Shown here: one piece after another, positions 1 through 9,900 of the stretch | Layout: each line of letters begins with the position of its first letter | How positions within the stretch are numbered: the stretch's first letter is position 1 | Assembly (NCBI RefSeq): GCF_902170785.1 | Contig: NZ_CABHYG010000020.1 | Coordinates: 124,001-188,000 of the forward strand | DNA length: 64,000 nt | Source of the DNA: Yersinia proxima | GTDB taxonomy: Bacteria > Pseudomonadota > Gammaproteobacteria > Enterobacterales > Enterobacteriaceae | Direction of reading: 5' to 3' | Made by a program: the position numbers and the translations under genes | Notes under the pieces: generated by a model | What the model was told of the DNA's origin: nothing | Seen by the model: only the letters and a program-made list of their open reading frames with translations | Databases searched by the model: none

Positions 1-425
1 ATGCAGCACACGGTTTGGGCGGACAGATTGTTAGTGATGGCGGTTGTTCCGTACCGGGTGATGTTGCAAAAGCGTTCGGTGGCGGTGCTGATTTTGTCAT
101 GTTGGGTGGCATGTTAGCTGGGCATGATGAGTGCGAAGGCCGAGTTGTTGAAGAGAATGGCGAGAAGTTTATGCTGTTCTACGGTATGAGTTCAGAGTCA
201 GCCATGAAACGCCATGTCGGTGGTGTTGCTGAGTACCGCGCGGCGGAAGGTAAGACGGTGAAATTGCCATTACGTGGCTCCGTTGATAACACCGTTCGCG
301 ATATTATGGGTGGTTTGCGTTCCGCTTGTACCTATGTGGGAGCATCGCATTTGAAAGAACTGACTAAACGCACCACTTTTATTCGCGTAGCAGAGCAAGA
401 AAACCGCGTGTTTGGCAGTAACTGA
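1..425 (+). CDS. guaC: GMP reductase, C-terminal part (5' end outside window)
   Basis: GuaC reduces GMP to IMP with NADPH in purine salvage in the cytoplasm. The reading frame is already open at base 3 and encodes the last ~140 residues: it begins inside the phosphate-binding part of the IMPDH/GMPR TIM barrel ([14 protein letters not shown]), continues through [17 protein letters not shown], and ends with NRVFGSN and TGA. The catalytic cysteine lies upstream of the window. An 11-bp perfect hairpin (491-520) follows as terminator. The order guaC followed by an oppositely transcribed hofCB-ppdD operon is as in E. coli. The identification is secure; only the missing 5' part limits it. Confidence 0.95.
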   Translation, partial: AAHGLGGQIVSDGGCSVPGDVAKAFGGGADFVMLGGMLAGHDECEGRVVEENGEKFMLFYGMSSESAMKRHVGGVAEYRAAEGKTVKLPLRGSVDNTVRDIMGGLRSACTYVGASHLKELTKRTTFIRVAEQENRVFGSN

Positions 426-490
426 TATTGGGTTTTCGAGAGTAAGTTGTGCTCTGATAAAGTTAACAATCACGAGCCTGTGATTGAGAT

Positions 491-524
491 GAAAAGAGGC
501 GTAGTTCAACGCCTCTTTTCAATA
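491..524 (+). terminator. Terminator between guaC and hofC (possibly bidirectional)
   Basis: Perfect 11-bp stem: GAAAAGAGGCG at 491-501, 8-nt loop, complementary arm at 510-520. A T-rich arm is followed by AATAAAA. It sits between the convergent guaC and hofC genes and has A-rich and T-rich arms on both sides, so it could stop both transcripts. Confidence 0.8.
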
Positions 525-560
525 AAATTCCACCGGATAGCCTTCCTCTAATAATTTCAT

Positions 561-1760
561 TTACCCGATAACATCTCCCAACTGAAATATCGGTAGATAC
601 ATCGCGATGACTAAAACCCCTACGATGCTCCCAATAATTAGCATTAAAAGTGGCTCTAGCATTTGAGTGAGATTGTCTGCCAAATCCTGTGCTTGCTGTT
701 GGTGCCAACTAGCCAGTTTATCTAAAAGTACATCCAGCGCACCAGACTCCTCACCCACGCGAACCATTTGTTGGCATAGCGGGGGAAATAGAGGGTGCTG
801 GGAAAGGGTAATATAGAGTGGAACCCCTTGGTTTATCTGTTTTTGAATGCCCTTCAATGCTTGCTGATAGGTGCTGTTATTAATAGAGCGAAGTGCTGCA
901 TCTAATCCGGCAGTCAGTGGTAATCCGGCATGCTGAGTGATCGCCAGTGTTTGAAAAATCTGACTGAGACAACTGCCACGTATCAATGCTGATATTAATG
1001 GAATGCGTAATAAAAGTTTCTGTTCCCATTGCTGGTAGTGAACTTGATGCCGTCGTGTGTGTGTGTAACTAATACAAAATAATGTTAACAATGCGATTAT
1101 GTATGGCCCATAAGTAATAAGAAATGTGGACATTAATAGAAGTGTGGCAGTAAGCGCAGGCAATGGTGTGTCGAATGATTGGTAGATTTGTGCAAATTCA
1201 GGTAATACCAAGACCAGCATAATAATACTGACAACCAATGCAATAACGCAGACAAATACTGGATATTTAAGCGCTTTAATAACTTTCTTTTGCAATTTTT
1301 GCTGCCGTTCCTGATGTTGTACTAGCTGCATGCAGCACTGTTCAAGGTTACCTGTTAGCTCCCCCATAGCAATGACGGGGGGATATAATTGAGGAAAGGT
1401 ATGAGGGTAATGCGCTATTGCTTCTGATAATGACTGCCCCTGTGAAATTTGCTGGCTTATTTCTTGCAATAAACACTGCCAGGGTAAAGCATCCATCTCT
1501 TTCGCCAGTAATTGTAAGCAATTCACTAAAGGTAGGCCCGCTTGTAATAATGTTGCTAATTGGCGAGTGACAGCAATCAGACGCTCCCCGCGCCAATAGC
1601 TAATCGATAATCTTTTCCCACCCTTAACATCAAGCGGTTGTAAGCCACTGCGGAATATATATTCATAGACTGTATTTCTCTCTGTTGCCAGCAATGCACC
1701 TGTCAGCAATTGCCCTTCGGTGTTAATCGCTTTCCAATAAAATAAGCGCTGATCGCTCAC
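561..1760 (-). CDS. hofC: HofC, type IV pilus / type II secretion inner-membrane platform protein (GspF/PilC family)
   Basis: A 399-residue polytopic inner-membrane protein of the GspF/PilC family, which forms the platform on which the assembly ATPase works during pilin extrusion. It shows the two tandem T2SSF repeats, each with a four-helix cytoplasmic part (residues ~70-190 and ~270-395). Hydrophobic membrane segments are visible near residues 165-190, 205-230 and at the C-terminus (LLMLIIGSIVGVLVIAMYLP). The ATG overlaps the hofB stop by 4 bp (ATGA), so it is translated as the third gene of ppdD-hofB-hofC. In E. coli this operon is poorly expressed under laboratory conditions. The rest of a pilus system (pilQ/hofMNOPQ) is not in the window. 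Confidence 0.92.
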   Translation of the reverse strand: MSDQRLFYWKAINTEGQLLTGALLATERNTVYEYIFRSGLQPLDVKGGKRLSISYWRGERLIAVTRQLATLLQAGLPLVNCLQLLAKEMDALPWQCLLQEISQQISQGQSLSEAIAHYPHTFPQLYPPVIAMGELTGNLEQCCMQLVQHQERQQKLQKKVIKALKYPVFVCVIALVVSIIMLVLVLPEFAQIYQSFDTPLPALTATLLLMSTFLITYGPYIIALLTLFCISYTHTRRHQVHYQQWEQKLLLRIPLISALIRGSCLSQIFQTLAITQHAGLPLTAGLDAALRSINNSTYQQALKGIQKQINQGVPLYITLSQHPLFPPLCQQMVRVGEESGALDVLLDKLASWHQQQAQDLADNLTQMLEPLLMLIIGSIVGVLVIAMYLPIFQLGDVIG

Positions 1761-3223
1761 GGTATTGCCTCTGTTTGTATTTCCAAACCTACAACACGAT
1801 TAATTTCGCTGAGAGTGGTCATACCGCTTTCAACCAATGCCAGGCCAGCGGAAAGTAATGTGATTTGCTTTTGTTGCTGCGCAATTTTGGTGAGATCTGA
1901 TGGACTGGCATTGTTGAGCAAAGCGTTTTGGATTGGCGGAGTGACATTTAACATTTCGTAAATCCCTGTTCGGCCATAATATCCGGCACAGCAATGTTCA
2001 CAACCGACGGCAAGATAATGTTGTAGTGGATTTGCCCATATATCGGCAGGGAGTTGGAAAAGTGCGGGCGACGCCTGACGGCAGTGTAGGCACAATTTGC
2101 GCACCAGTCGCTGGGCGATAACTAATATCAGGCTGGAGGCAATTAAGTGGCGCTCTACTCCCATTTGTGTCAGACGTATCAGTGTTTCTGCTGTGGAGTT
2201 GGTATGCAAAGTTGAGAGAACCAGATGTCCTGTGAGCGCCGCTTTAACTGCTATTTCTGCAGTTTCATTATCCCGAATCTCACCGAGCATAATGACATCA
2301 GGGTCCTGACGCAGCATGGCACGCAATACATTAGAGAAATCTAGTCCAATTTTGCTGTTGGTCTGTGTTTGATTTATGCCGTCAACTTGGATCTCAATAG
2401 GATCTTCGACACTACAGATATTTACTTGTACTTTATTGAGCTGCTTCAGGCTGCAATAGAGGGTTACAGTCTTTCCGCTCCCTGTTGGCCCAGTGACCAG
2501 AACCAAACCCTGTGGAGTTGACAATGCTTGAGTTAATTGCTGGTGGGCTACTGTTGTAAGCCCTAGTTTTTCCAAAGTAGGTTGCTGCTTCATATTTAAA
2601 ATCCGCAGCACGACTTTTTCACCATATTGCACGGGGAGGGTCGCTATTCTCATTGAATAGCGAATACCATCTAATAGGAGAGTCAACTGTCCATCTTGCG
2701 CTAACCGCTTTTCCGCAATATTCAGCTTAGCCATGACTTTCAGGCAACTGCTAATACGACGGGATAACTCAGCTTCAGGTGATGGAGATTCATGCAATAC
2801 ACCATCAATTCTCAAGCGAATACGGTAGTGATATTGATAAGGTTCAAAATGAATATCAGATGCGCGTTTCTGAATCGCCAATCTGAGTGTTTGCGTTATA
2901 AATTGAATAACAGGGGTATCGTTTTCATTATCAAGTAATGTGTCATCGTCCCTCTTTATTGGTGCATTGGCGTCTACGTGCTCTTGTGCTGATGGACTTA
3001 AATTAAGTGATTGTTCAATTCTGGCTTCCGGCCAGTATTCCACCTTGATTTTACGGCCACAGGCAAAGCGGAGCGCAGTCAACAATGCCTCATTGGTGGG
3101 GTGGGGTGAAGCTATGGTTAAGTTGTTGCTATCAAGTTTTAAGGCTATTGCTCTATAGCGGCGGCAGATGGTGTGTAATTCATCATTTATTGTCTCGTGT
3201 GTGCGTTCCCTAAATTCGGTCAT
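1757..3223 (-). CDS. hofB: HofB, type IV pilus / type II secretion assembly ATPase (GspE/PilB family)
   Basis: A 488-residue cytoplasmic hexameric ATPase predicted to power pilin polymerisation. Motifs in order: Walker A GPTGSGKT (~residue 246), Asp box and Walker B (DPDVIMLGEIRD), His box (TGHLVLSTLHTN), and the tetracysteine zinc motif with CxxC pairs at LCLHC and CEHCC near residues 380-410. The N-terminal ~100 residues are degenerate compared with full PilB. The start ATG overlaps the ppdD stop (ATGA), and the gene overlaps hofC in the same way, so the three genes form a tight operon. No inactivating change is visible. Confidence 0.93.
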   Translation of the reverse strand: MTEFRERTHETINDELHTICRRYRAIALKLDSNNLTIASPHPTNEALLTALRFACGRKIKVEYWPEARIEQSLNLSPSAQEHVDANAPIKRDDDTLLDNENDTPVIQFITQTLRLAIQKRASDIHFEPYQYHYRIRLRIDGVLHESPSPEAELSRRISSCLKVMAKLNIAEKRLAQDGQLTLLLDGIRYSMRIATLPVQYGEKVVLRILNMKQQPTLEKLGLTTVAHQQLTQALSTPQGLVLVTGPTGSGKTVTLYCSLKQLNKVQVNICSVEDPIEIQVDGINQTQTNSKIGLDFSNVLRAMLRQDPDVIMLGEIRDNETAEIAVKAALTGHLVLSTLHTNSTAETLIRLTQMGVERHLIASSLILVIAQRLVRKLCLHCRQASPALFQLPADIWANPLQHYLAVGCEHCCAGYYGRTGIYEMLNVTPPIQNALLNNASPSDLTKIAQQQKQITLLSAGLALVESGMTTLSEINRVVGLEIQTEAIP

Positions 3224-3663
3224 TTGATTACGGCCTTATCATTAAAGCGGAACACGGCTTTACAGTTGTCAGTTATGCTGCTGCCTGTTGCGGTGCAGGT
3301 TCTTGTCCAGACGACATTTCCACTGTTATTTAGTGTTGGCGACATAGCCAGAGTCAAATTGGCAAGAGTTTGCTGACCTGTAAGTGTAATAACACCTTTA
3401 TCAATAGTTGTAGCACTGACATAGCGTGATGATGCCCCTGCTGGGATGCCATGGCTACCACCATTGCAGCTATCAAGGCTGGCATATTCCAGTGCGCAAA
3501 GCTCCACTGCCATTTTGTAGGGAACCATGGCTTGTAACATATCGGTGAGCGCTGCTTTTTGGATATAGCGTTGATAGGACGGAATACCTATGCCACTGAG
3601 AGTAGCGATGATGGCAATCGCAACCATCAATTCAATTAATGTAAAACCACGTTGATTAGCCAT
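3220..3663 (-). CDS. ppdD: PpdD, type IV major prepilin
   Basis: A 147-residue type IVa pilin. The N-terminus MANQRG|FTLIELMVAIA shows the prepilin-peptidase site after Gly6, Glu5 of the mature protein, and the hydrophobic assembly helix. Two cysteine regions (LCALEYASLDSC, and RTCTATGSSITDNC near the C-terminus) could form the pilin disulfides. It is first in the ppdD-hofB-hofC operon. The prepilin peptidase is not in the window, so a peptidase encoded elsewhere would be needed. Confidence 0.92.
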   Translation of the reverse strand: MANQRGFTLIELMVAIAIIATLSGIGIPSYQRYIQKAALTDMLQAMVPYKMAVELCALEYASLDSCNGGSHGIPAGASSRYVSATTIDKGVITLTGQQTLANLTLAMSPTLNNSGNVVWTRTCTATGSSITDNCKAVFRFNDKAVIK

Positions 3664-3740
3664 TTGACACTCTCTATGTGTGTGAGAAAACGTGGACAGA
3701 GTGCACTTTTTGAATGAATGCTAACAAGAGGGGACAGAGG

Positions 3741-3830
3741 GTTTTGCGAAGCCTACTGTTGGATATTTATGTTCTTGCAATGGCATCACTGATAACTTCG
3801 GCGGTGCTCGCAAAACAGACTAAGAGTCTG
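3741..3830. repeat. Inverted repeat between nadC and ppdD
   Basis: GTTTTGCGA at 3741-3749 is the exact complement of TCGCAAAAC at 3808-3816, and a second small hairpin (CAGAC / GTCTG, 3816-3830) overlaps its right arm. The structure lies just downstream of nadC and upstream of ppdD, both on the minus strand. There is no T-run typical of a terminator. It may be a small intergenic repeat or a weak transcription barrier. Confidence 0.4.
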
Positions 3831-3867
3831 CTATTGGGAGCCATCCGCCGAAAATAATTTGATAGGA

Positions 3868-4869
<1,002 letters not shown>

Positions 4870-4894
4870 TTAGGTTAGGGGGCTTAGGTAAACT

Positions 4895-5470
4895 ATGCAG
4901 TTAGAAAATAACTGGCAGTTAGATAATGGCTGGATTTCAGGAGTGAAACGGGTTGTTTCCCCTCATTGTGACCAGCGGCCAGAAGGCGAAGCTCCTTCTC
5001 TGTTGGTGATTCATAATATTAGTTTGCCGCCTGGTGAGTTTGGCGGCCCCTATATCGATCAGTTGTTCACAGGCACCCTCAATGCTGATGAGCACCCTTA
5101 TTTTGCTGATATTGTTCACCTGCGAGTGTCAGCCCATTGCCTGATCCGTCGGGACGGTGAAATTATTCAATATGTACCATTTGATAAACGTGCCTGGCAT
5201 GCCGGAGTCTCGACTTTTGCCGGGCGTGAGCGGTGTAACGATTTCTCCATTGGAATCGAATTGGAAGGCACGGATGTGTTACCGTTTACTACCGAACAAT
5301 ATCGCAGCTTGTCTAAAGTCAGCGCCCTGTTATTTGCCCATTATCCGATAACTGCGGAACGGGTGACTGGCCACAGCGATATTGCACCGGGGCGTAAAAC
5401 AGATCCGGGCTCCGCCTTTGACTGGGTGTTATATCAACAGAGTTTAGCGAAGTTATCTTTACCATCGTAA
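4895..5470 (+). CDS. ampD: 1,6-anhydro-N-acetylmuramyl-L-alanine amidase AmpD
   Basis: A cytoplasmic zinc amidase that removes the stem peptide from 1,6-anhydroMurNAc-peptides during peptidoglycan recycling; its loss derepresses ampC through AmpR in species that have that pair. The 191-residue amidase_2 protein has the putative zinc ligands His40 (VIHNIS), His160 (GHSDIAPG) and Asp170 (RKTDPG), plus the IGIELEGTD segment. There is no signal peptide, as expected. ampE follows after 144 bp. Confidence 0.95.
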   Translation: MQLENNWQLDNGWISGVKRVVSPHCDQRPEGEAPSLLVIHNISLPPGEFGGPYIDQLFTGTLNADEHPYFADIVHLRVSAHCLIRRDGEIIQYVPFDKRAWHAGVSTFAGRERCNDFSIGIELEGTDVLPFTTEQYRSLSKVSALLFAHYPITAERVTGHSDIAPGRKTDPGSAFDWVLYQQSLAKLSLPS

Positions 5471-5614
5471 TACGGAAGTCATGCAGTATTAACCAGAGGT
5501 TCATGGCCGAGCCGATATTAGCTTGTCGCCTCGTCTGATATTGTCGTTTATGCATGCCGGGAGGCATATGCCCTGCTTTGGGGCGGGTTAAGTACAAAGG
5601 GAGAATAAGAGCGA

Positions 5615-6469
5615 ATGACACTGTTTACGCTGTTACTGGTGCTGGCATGGGAGCGCTTGTTTAAACTGGGCGAACATTGGCAGTTAGATCATCGCCTTGA
5701 AGTGGTGTTTGCTCGTTTACGCCACTTTTCGTTAGTACAAACCATTTTTCTGACTGCGGCGTGGATGGTGCTGGTATGGCTGGTTTTGCGGCTAGTGCAA
5801 AATATCTTGTTTGGATTACCCCTTTTACTTATCTGGATACTTATTTGCCTGCTGTGTATTGGTGCGGGTGGAATACGGAAACATTACCGAGCTTATTTGA
5901 AAGCTGCCCGTCAAGGCGATGCCCATGCTACTGATAAAATGGCTGAAGAGTTGGCACTTATTCATGGCTTACCGATAAATTGTGGGGAGAAAGCCCGACT
6001 GGAATCTCTGCAAAATGCATTGTTATGGATAAACTTCCGTTATTATTTAGCGCCGATCTTCTGGTTTGTCGTTTGTGTTAGCTATGGCCCAGTGGCATTA
6101 GCAGGGTATGCGATGTTACGTGGGTATCAAACCTGGTTGGCGCGTCATCACACACCTTTACAACGCTCACAATCTGGTATTGACCGAATTTTGCATTGGC
6201 TTGACTGGATTCCGGTGCGGTTAGTGGGTGTTGCCTATGCTTTATTAGGACATGGGGAAAGAGCCTTGCCCGCTTGGTTTGCTTCATTGGGCGACTTCCG
6301 ATCTTCGCAGTATCAAGTGTTAACCCAACTGGCGCAATATTCGCTGGCGCGAGAGTCTCATTTAGATCCGGTACAAACACCAAGGTCTGCCGTCTCTTTG
6401 GCACGAAAAGTCACACTGACGGTAATTGTGGTGGTGGCGTTATTAACGATCTACGGCGCGTTAGTTTAG
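5615..6469 (+). CDS. ampE: AmpE, inner-membrane regulatory protein
   Basis: A 284-residue integral membrane protein of the AmpE/CobD-like family, found with ampD in enterobacteria. Hydrophobic segments are seen near residues 1-15, 40-90 (two helices), 140-165 and 265-284 ([19 protein letters not shown]). It has been described as a signalling partner in beta-lactamase induction, but its molecular role is not settled. The gene is followed by a strong hairpin terminator. Confidence 0.93.
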   Translation: MTLFTLLLVLAWERLFKLGEHWQLDHRLEVVFARLRHFSLVQTIFLTAAWMVLVWLVLRLVQNILFGLPLLLIWILICLLCIGAGGIRKHYRAYLKAARQGDAHATDKMAEELALIHGLPINCGEKARLESLQNALLWINFRYYLAPIFWFVVCVSYGPVALAGYAMLRGYQTWLARHHTPLQRSQSGIDRILHWLDWIPVRLVGVAYALLGHGERALPAWFASLGDFRSSQYQVLTQLAQYSLARESHLDPVQTPRSAVSLARKVTLTVIVVVALLTIYGALV

Positions 6470-6494
6470 TCAATCCGGTGTTAGTTGTGTGAGC

Positions 6495-6523
6495 TGGCTG
6501 ATAATGATTTATCAGCCATTTTT
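6495..6523 (+). terminator. Rho-independent terminator of ampDE
   Basis: Perfect 10-bp stem TGGCTGATAA (6495-6504) / TTATCAGCCA (6509-6518) with a 4-nt loop, followed directly by TTTTT. Confidence 0.85.
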
Positions 6524-6926
6524 AATATGAATTTCTATTAGGAATTCTTTCTACTTTGTCTTACTAATGAAAAAACAATCCTAATTGATAAATTTATTTA
6601 TATATATCAATTTGTTATGTGCTTATGTTTAATGTCGCTGCTGCTGATAATCTGACTTTTTCTCTAACTGAGTGATATTTTATTTTTTCGGAATTATTCT
6701 TATTCTAAATAAAAAATAGATATTTTTATGATTTATTATTAGTCCAATTAAATTCCGAGCTATTCCTTTTTATCATTTCACTATTAGCCATATTATCCGC
6801 CTGATCAATTTCTATTGGCTTATTTTTTCATGCATTACTCAACTTATTTTCATCTGTGTTTATGTTTCAAACCCATTTGAGTTAATGCGTGTTCGGTTAT
6901 GCCGGTAACAAATCAGGAATATTATA
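6524..6926. promoter_or_regulatory. AT-rich leader region of the large invasin-like gene
   Basis: About 400 bp without a plausible gene and strikingly AT-rich, with many A- and T-tracts (for example around 6570-6610 and 6685-6760). It must hold the promoter of the downstream adhesin. A likely ribosome-binding site, AGGAAT, lies 7-8 nt before the ATG at 6927. In Yersinia, invasin-family promoters in such DNA are known targets of H-NS and RovA; that this one is too is inference. Confidence 0.5.
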
Positions 6927-9900
6927 ATGGCCACAATTTTTAAAGGCATAGGGCGTTACTTAGGCAATGACTTTCCTAAGAAAGCCATTGCCTATGCGCA
7001 AATAGTTTTACAAGTATTATTAAGTACACTTCCACTGTATTCGGTGAGTTTCAGTACTCAGGCGAACAGTGATATACCGAAAAAAACAGTGCTTTTTAAG
7101 CAACTTCATACGCTCACCCCAACCGAAACACTTGAGTCGGTTGCAGCCAGCTATGGCTTATCTATCGATGAGCTTTGGGCGTTAAATATCAATTTATATA
7201 ACAATCGCAGTGCGTTTGATGCAGTCAAATACGGTGCGGTTGTTTATGTCCCTAATCAGGAAGAAGAACAACGGGCTACCCAGCAAGCCTCTTTGGTTGC
7301 TTCTCATTTGTCCCAGGTTGGGAATTCGTTAAGCAGCGAGAACCGCGTCGATGCATTCTCTCGTTTAGCCAAGGGGATGTTGTTATCTTCCACGGCGAAA
7401 ACGGTTGAGGAGTGGCTAGGCCATATCGGGCAGGCCCAGGTTAAATTACAGACTGATGATAAAAATGATTTCAGCGGATCAGAAATAGATTTATTTATCC
7501 CTCTTGATGACCAACCTGAAAAGTTAGCCTTTAGCCAGTTTGGTTTTCGTCGTATTGACCAACGCAATATTATGAATATCGGGTTGGGGCAACGCCATTA
7601 TGTATCTGATTGGATGTTCGGCTATAACATTTTCTTAGATCAGCAAATATCTGGCAATGCGCATCGACGGGTAGGATTTGGCGGTGAATTGGCGCGAGAT
7701 TACGTTAAGCTCTCAGCCAACAGTTATCATCGTTTGGGCGGATGGAAGCATTCCGCTAAAGTTGAAGATTATGACGAACGTGCCGCTAATGGTTATGACA
7801 TCCGCACTGAAGCCTACTTACCTTTCTATCCGCAGTTAGGCGGGAAGTTGATGTATGAGAAATACTTTGGTGATGAAGTCGCTTTGTTTGGCATTAACGA
7901 ACGGCAGAAAAACCCATCAGCATTAACTGCTGGCGTGAGCTATACCCCGATCCCGTTAGTGAGTTTAGGGCTTGACCATACTATTGGTAATGGTGGGAAA
8001 AATAAAACCGGCTTTAATTTTGGTGTTAATTACGAAATTAATACCCCGTGGCAGAAGCAAATAGATCCCGCGGCGGTACAGGCGACGCGGACTCTGGCAG
8101 GTAGCCGCATGGATTTGGTCGATCGCAATAATAATATTGTGTTGGAATACCGTAAGCAGCAGGTAGTGACATTAAATCTACCTGATAATATTAGTGGGAA
8201 AGAAACACAGATATTACCGATAAATTATACCTTTAATGCCCGTCATGGTTTGGATCGTATCGAGTGGGATGCTGCCGATGTGATTCTGGCTGGTGGGCAG
8301 GTGAGCGATTTGGGTAATTTGGCCTATCATGTCGCTTTGCCACCGTATATTGATGGTGCGGCAAATGCTTATGTATTAAGCGGGCGTGCGGTTGATAAAA
8401 AAGGGAATTACTCTACTTCCAGCTCAACCAATATTTACGTTACTGGCGTGAATATTAATATTATCAATAGTGTCTCCTCACTAACCCCTGCTACGTTGCC
8501 AGCAAATGCGACCAGTCGCTCTACACTTCGGTTGGCTTTAAAGACCGATGCAGGCAAACCGGTCAGTGGTGCCGCGCGCAACATCACTTTTGCGGTGCGC
8601 AACGTCACAGGCAATATTCCAAAAATCAGACGTTCTGCTCCTTCGCCAGTGCCAGTGCCGGTGCCGGTGCCAGAGGTAGCGATAAGCGATGTACAGGAAA
8701 TTCAGACCGGGGTTTATGAAGCCTCGCTGACCAGCAGTAGCACGGTTGGCAGCTTTGCCGTTACGCCAACTGTACGTGGGATTCAGCTGAATCCGATCAT
8801 TCTGACCCAAATTGCCGATAAAACTACGGCAACAATTCCGGGCAGCTCATCTATTACTCTCTCTACACCAACAATTACTGCTAATGCTACCGATAAAACC
8901 AAACTTGAAGTGTTGGTAACTGACGCATTGGGTCATCCGGTGGCTGGCGTTGAAGTTAAGTGGGCAAGTGATTTAAATTCGCCTGGCCTTGAATCCGTTA
9001 CCAGTATCACTAACGCACAGGGTATTGCAGAAAACGCCTTCAGTTCCACCGTGACCGGTACGGCCAATGTTACTGTGCAGGTAGGTACTGCGGCCCCAGT
9101 GAGTGCGGGGGCGATAGAGATAAAGCCAGATAACAACACCATGGCGGTGAAACCCAGTGACTTTACTGTCACTACCACCAGCTCTCAAGTGGTCGCTAAT
9201 GGTAAAGATACAACCATTTATAAACTGAAGGTTACAGACAAACAGGGCAACGTCGTTCCTGGTGCAGCAGTGGAATGGTCGAGCAATATCGGCTCCTTTG
9301 TTCAGGGCAACACGACTACTATCACCGATGCTAATGGGGAAACCTCTATTGAGTTCGTGAGCACCAAGGCAGAAACGGCCAACGTCACGGCGACAGTCGG
9401 TGGCAAGCCTTATAACGCTGGCAAGGTGGTCTTTATTGCCGATCGTCAAAGCGGCAAGATTACGTTACTTCCTGTAAGAAAAAATAGTGCTGCGGCCAAT
9501 GGCACAGATAGTATTACCCTCATTGCCAAAATTATCGATGCCAACGGTAATCCGATTAAAAATGAAGAAATTATGTGGGGGGCAGGCAACCATAAGGTGA
9601 CGTTTAGCCCTGCAACGGGAAAAACTCAAACTAACGATTTGGGTGAGTCGCAAATTACCCTTACCAGCACTGATGTGGGTAATATCACTATTAATGCACA
9701 GGCAGTGAAAGGTGGTTTGGCGCTTAATCAGGTAACTGAAAAGCTGAGTTTCACTGCTGATACTGTTACGGCCAAAATCACTAACTGGTTAGCACCGACT
9801 GACACCAAACAGGTTGCTGATGGCCTGGCACTGGTCACTTACAAAGTTGTGGTAAAAGACAGCAACAATCATCCGGTGGCGAATAGCCAGGTTCGTTGGG

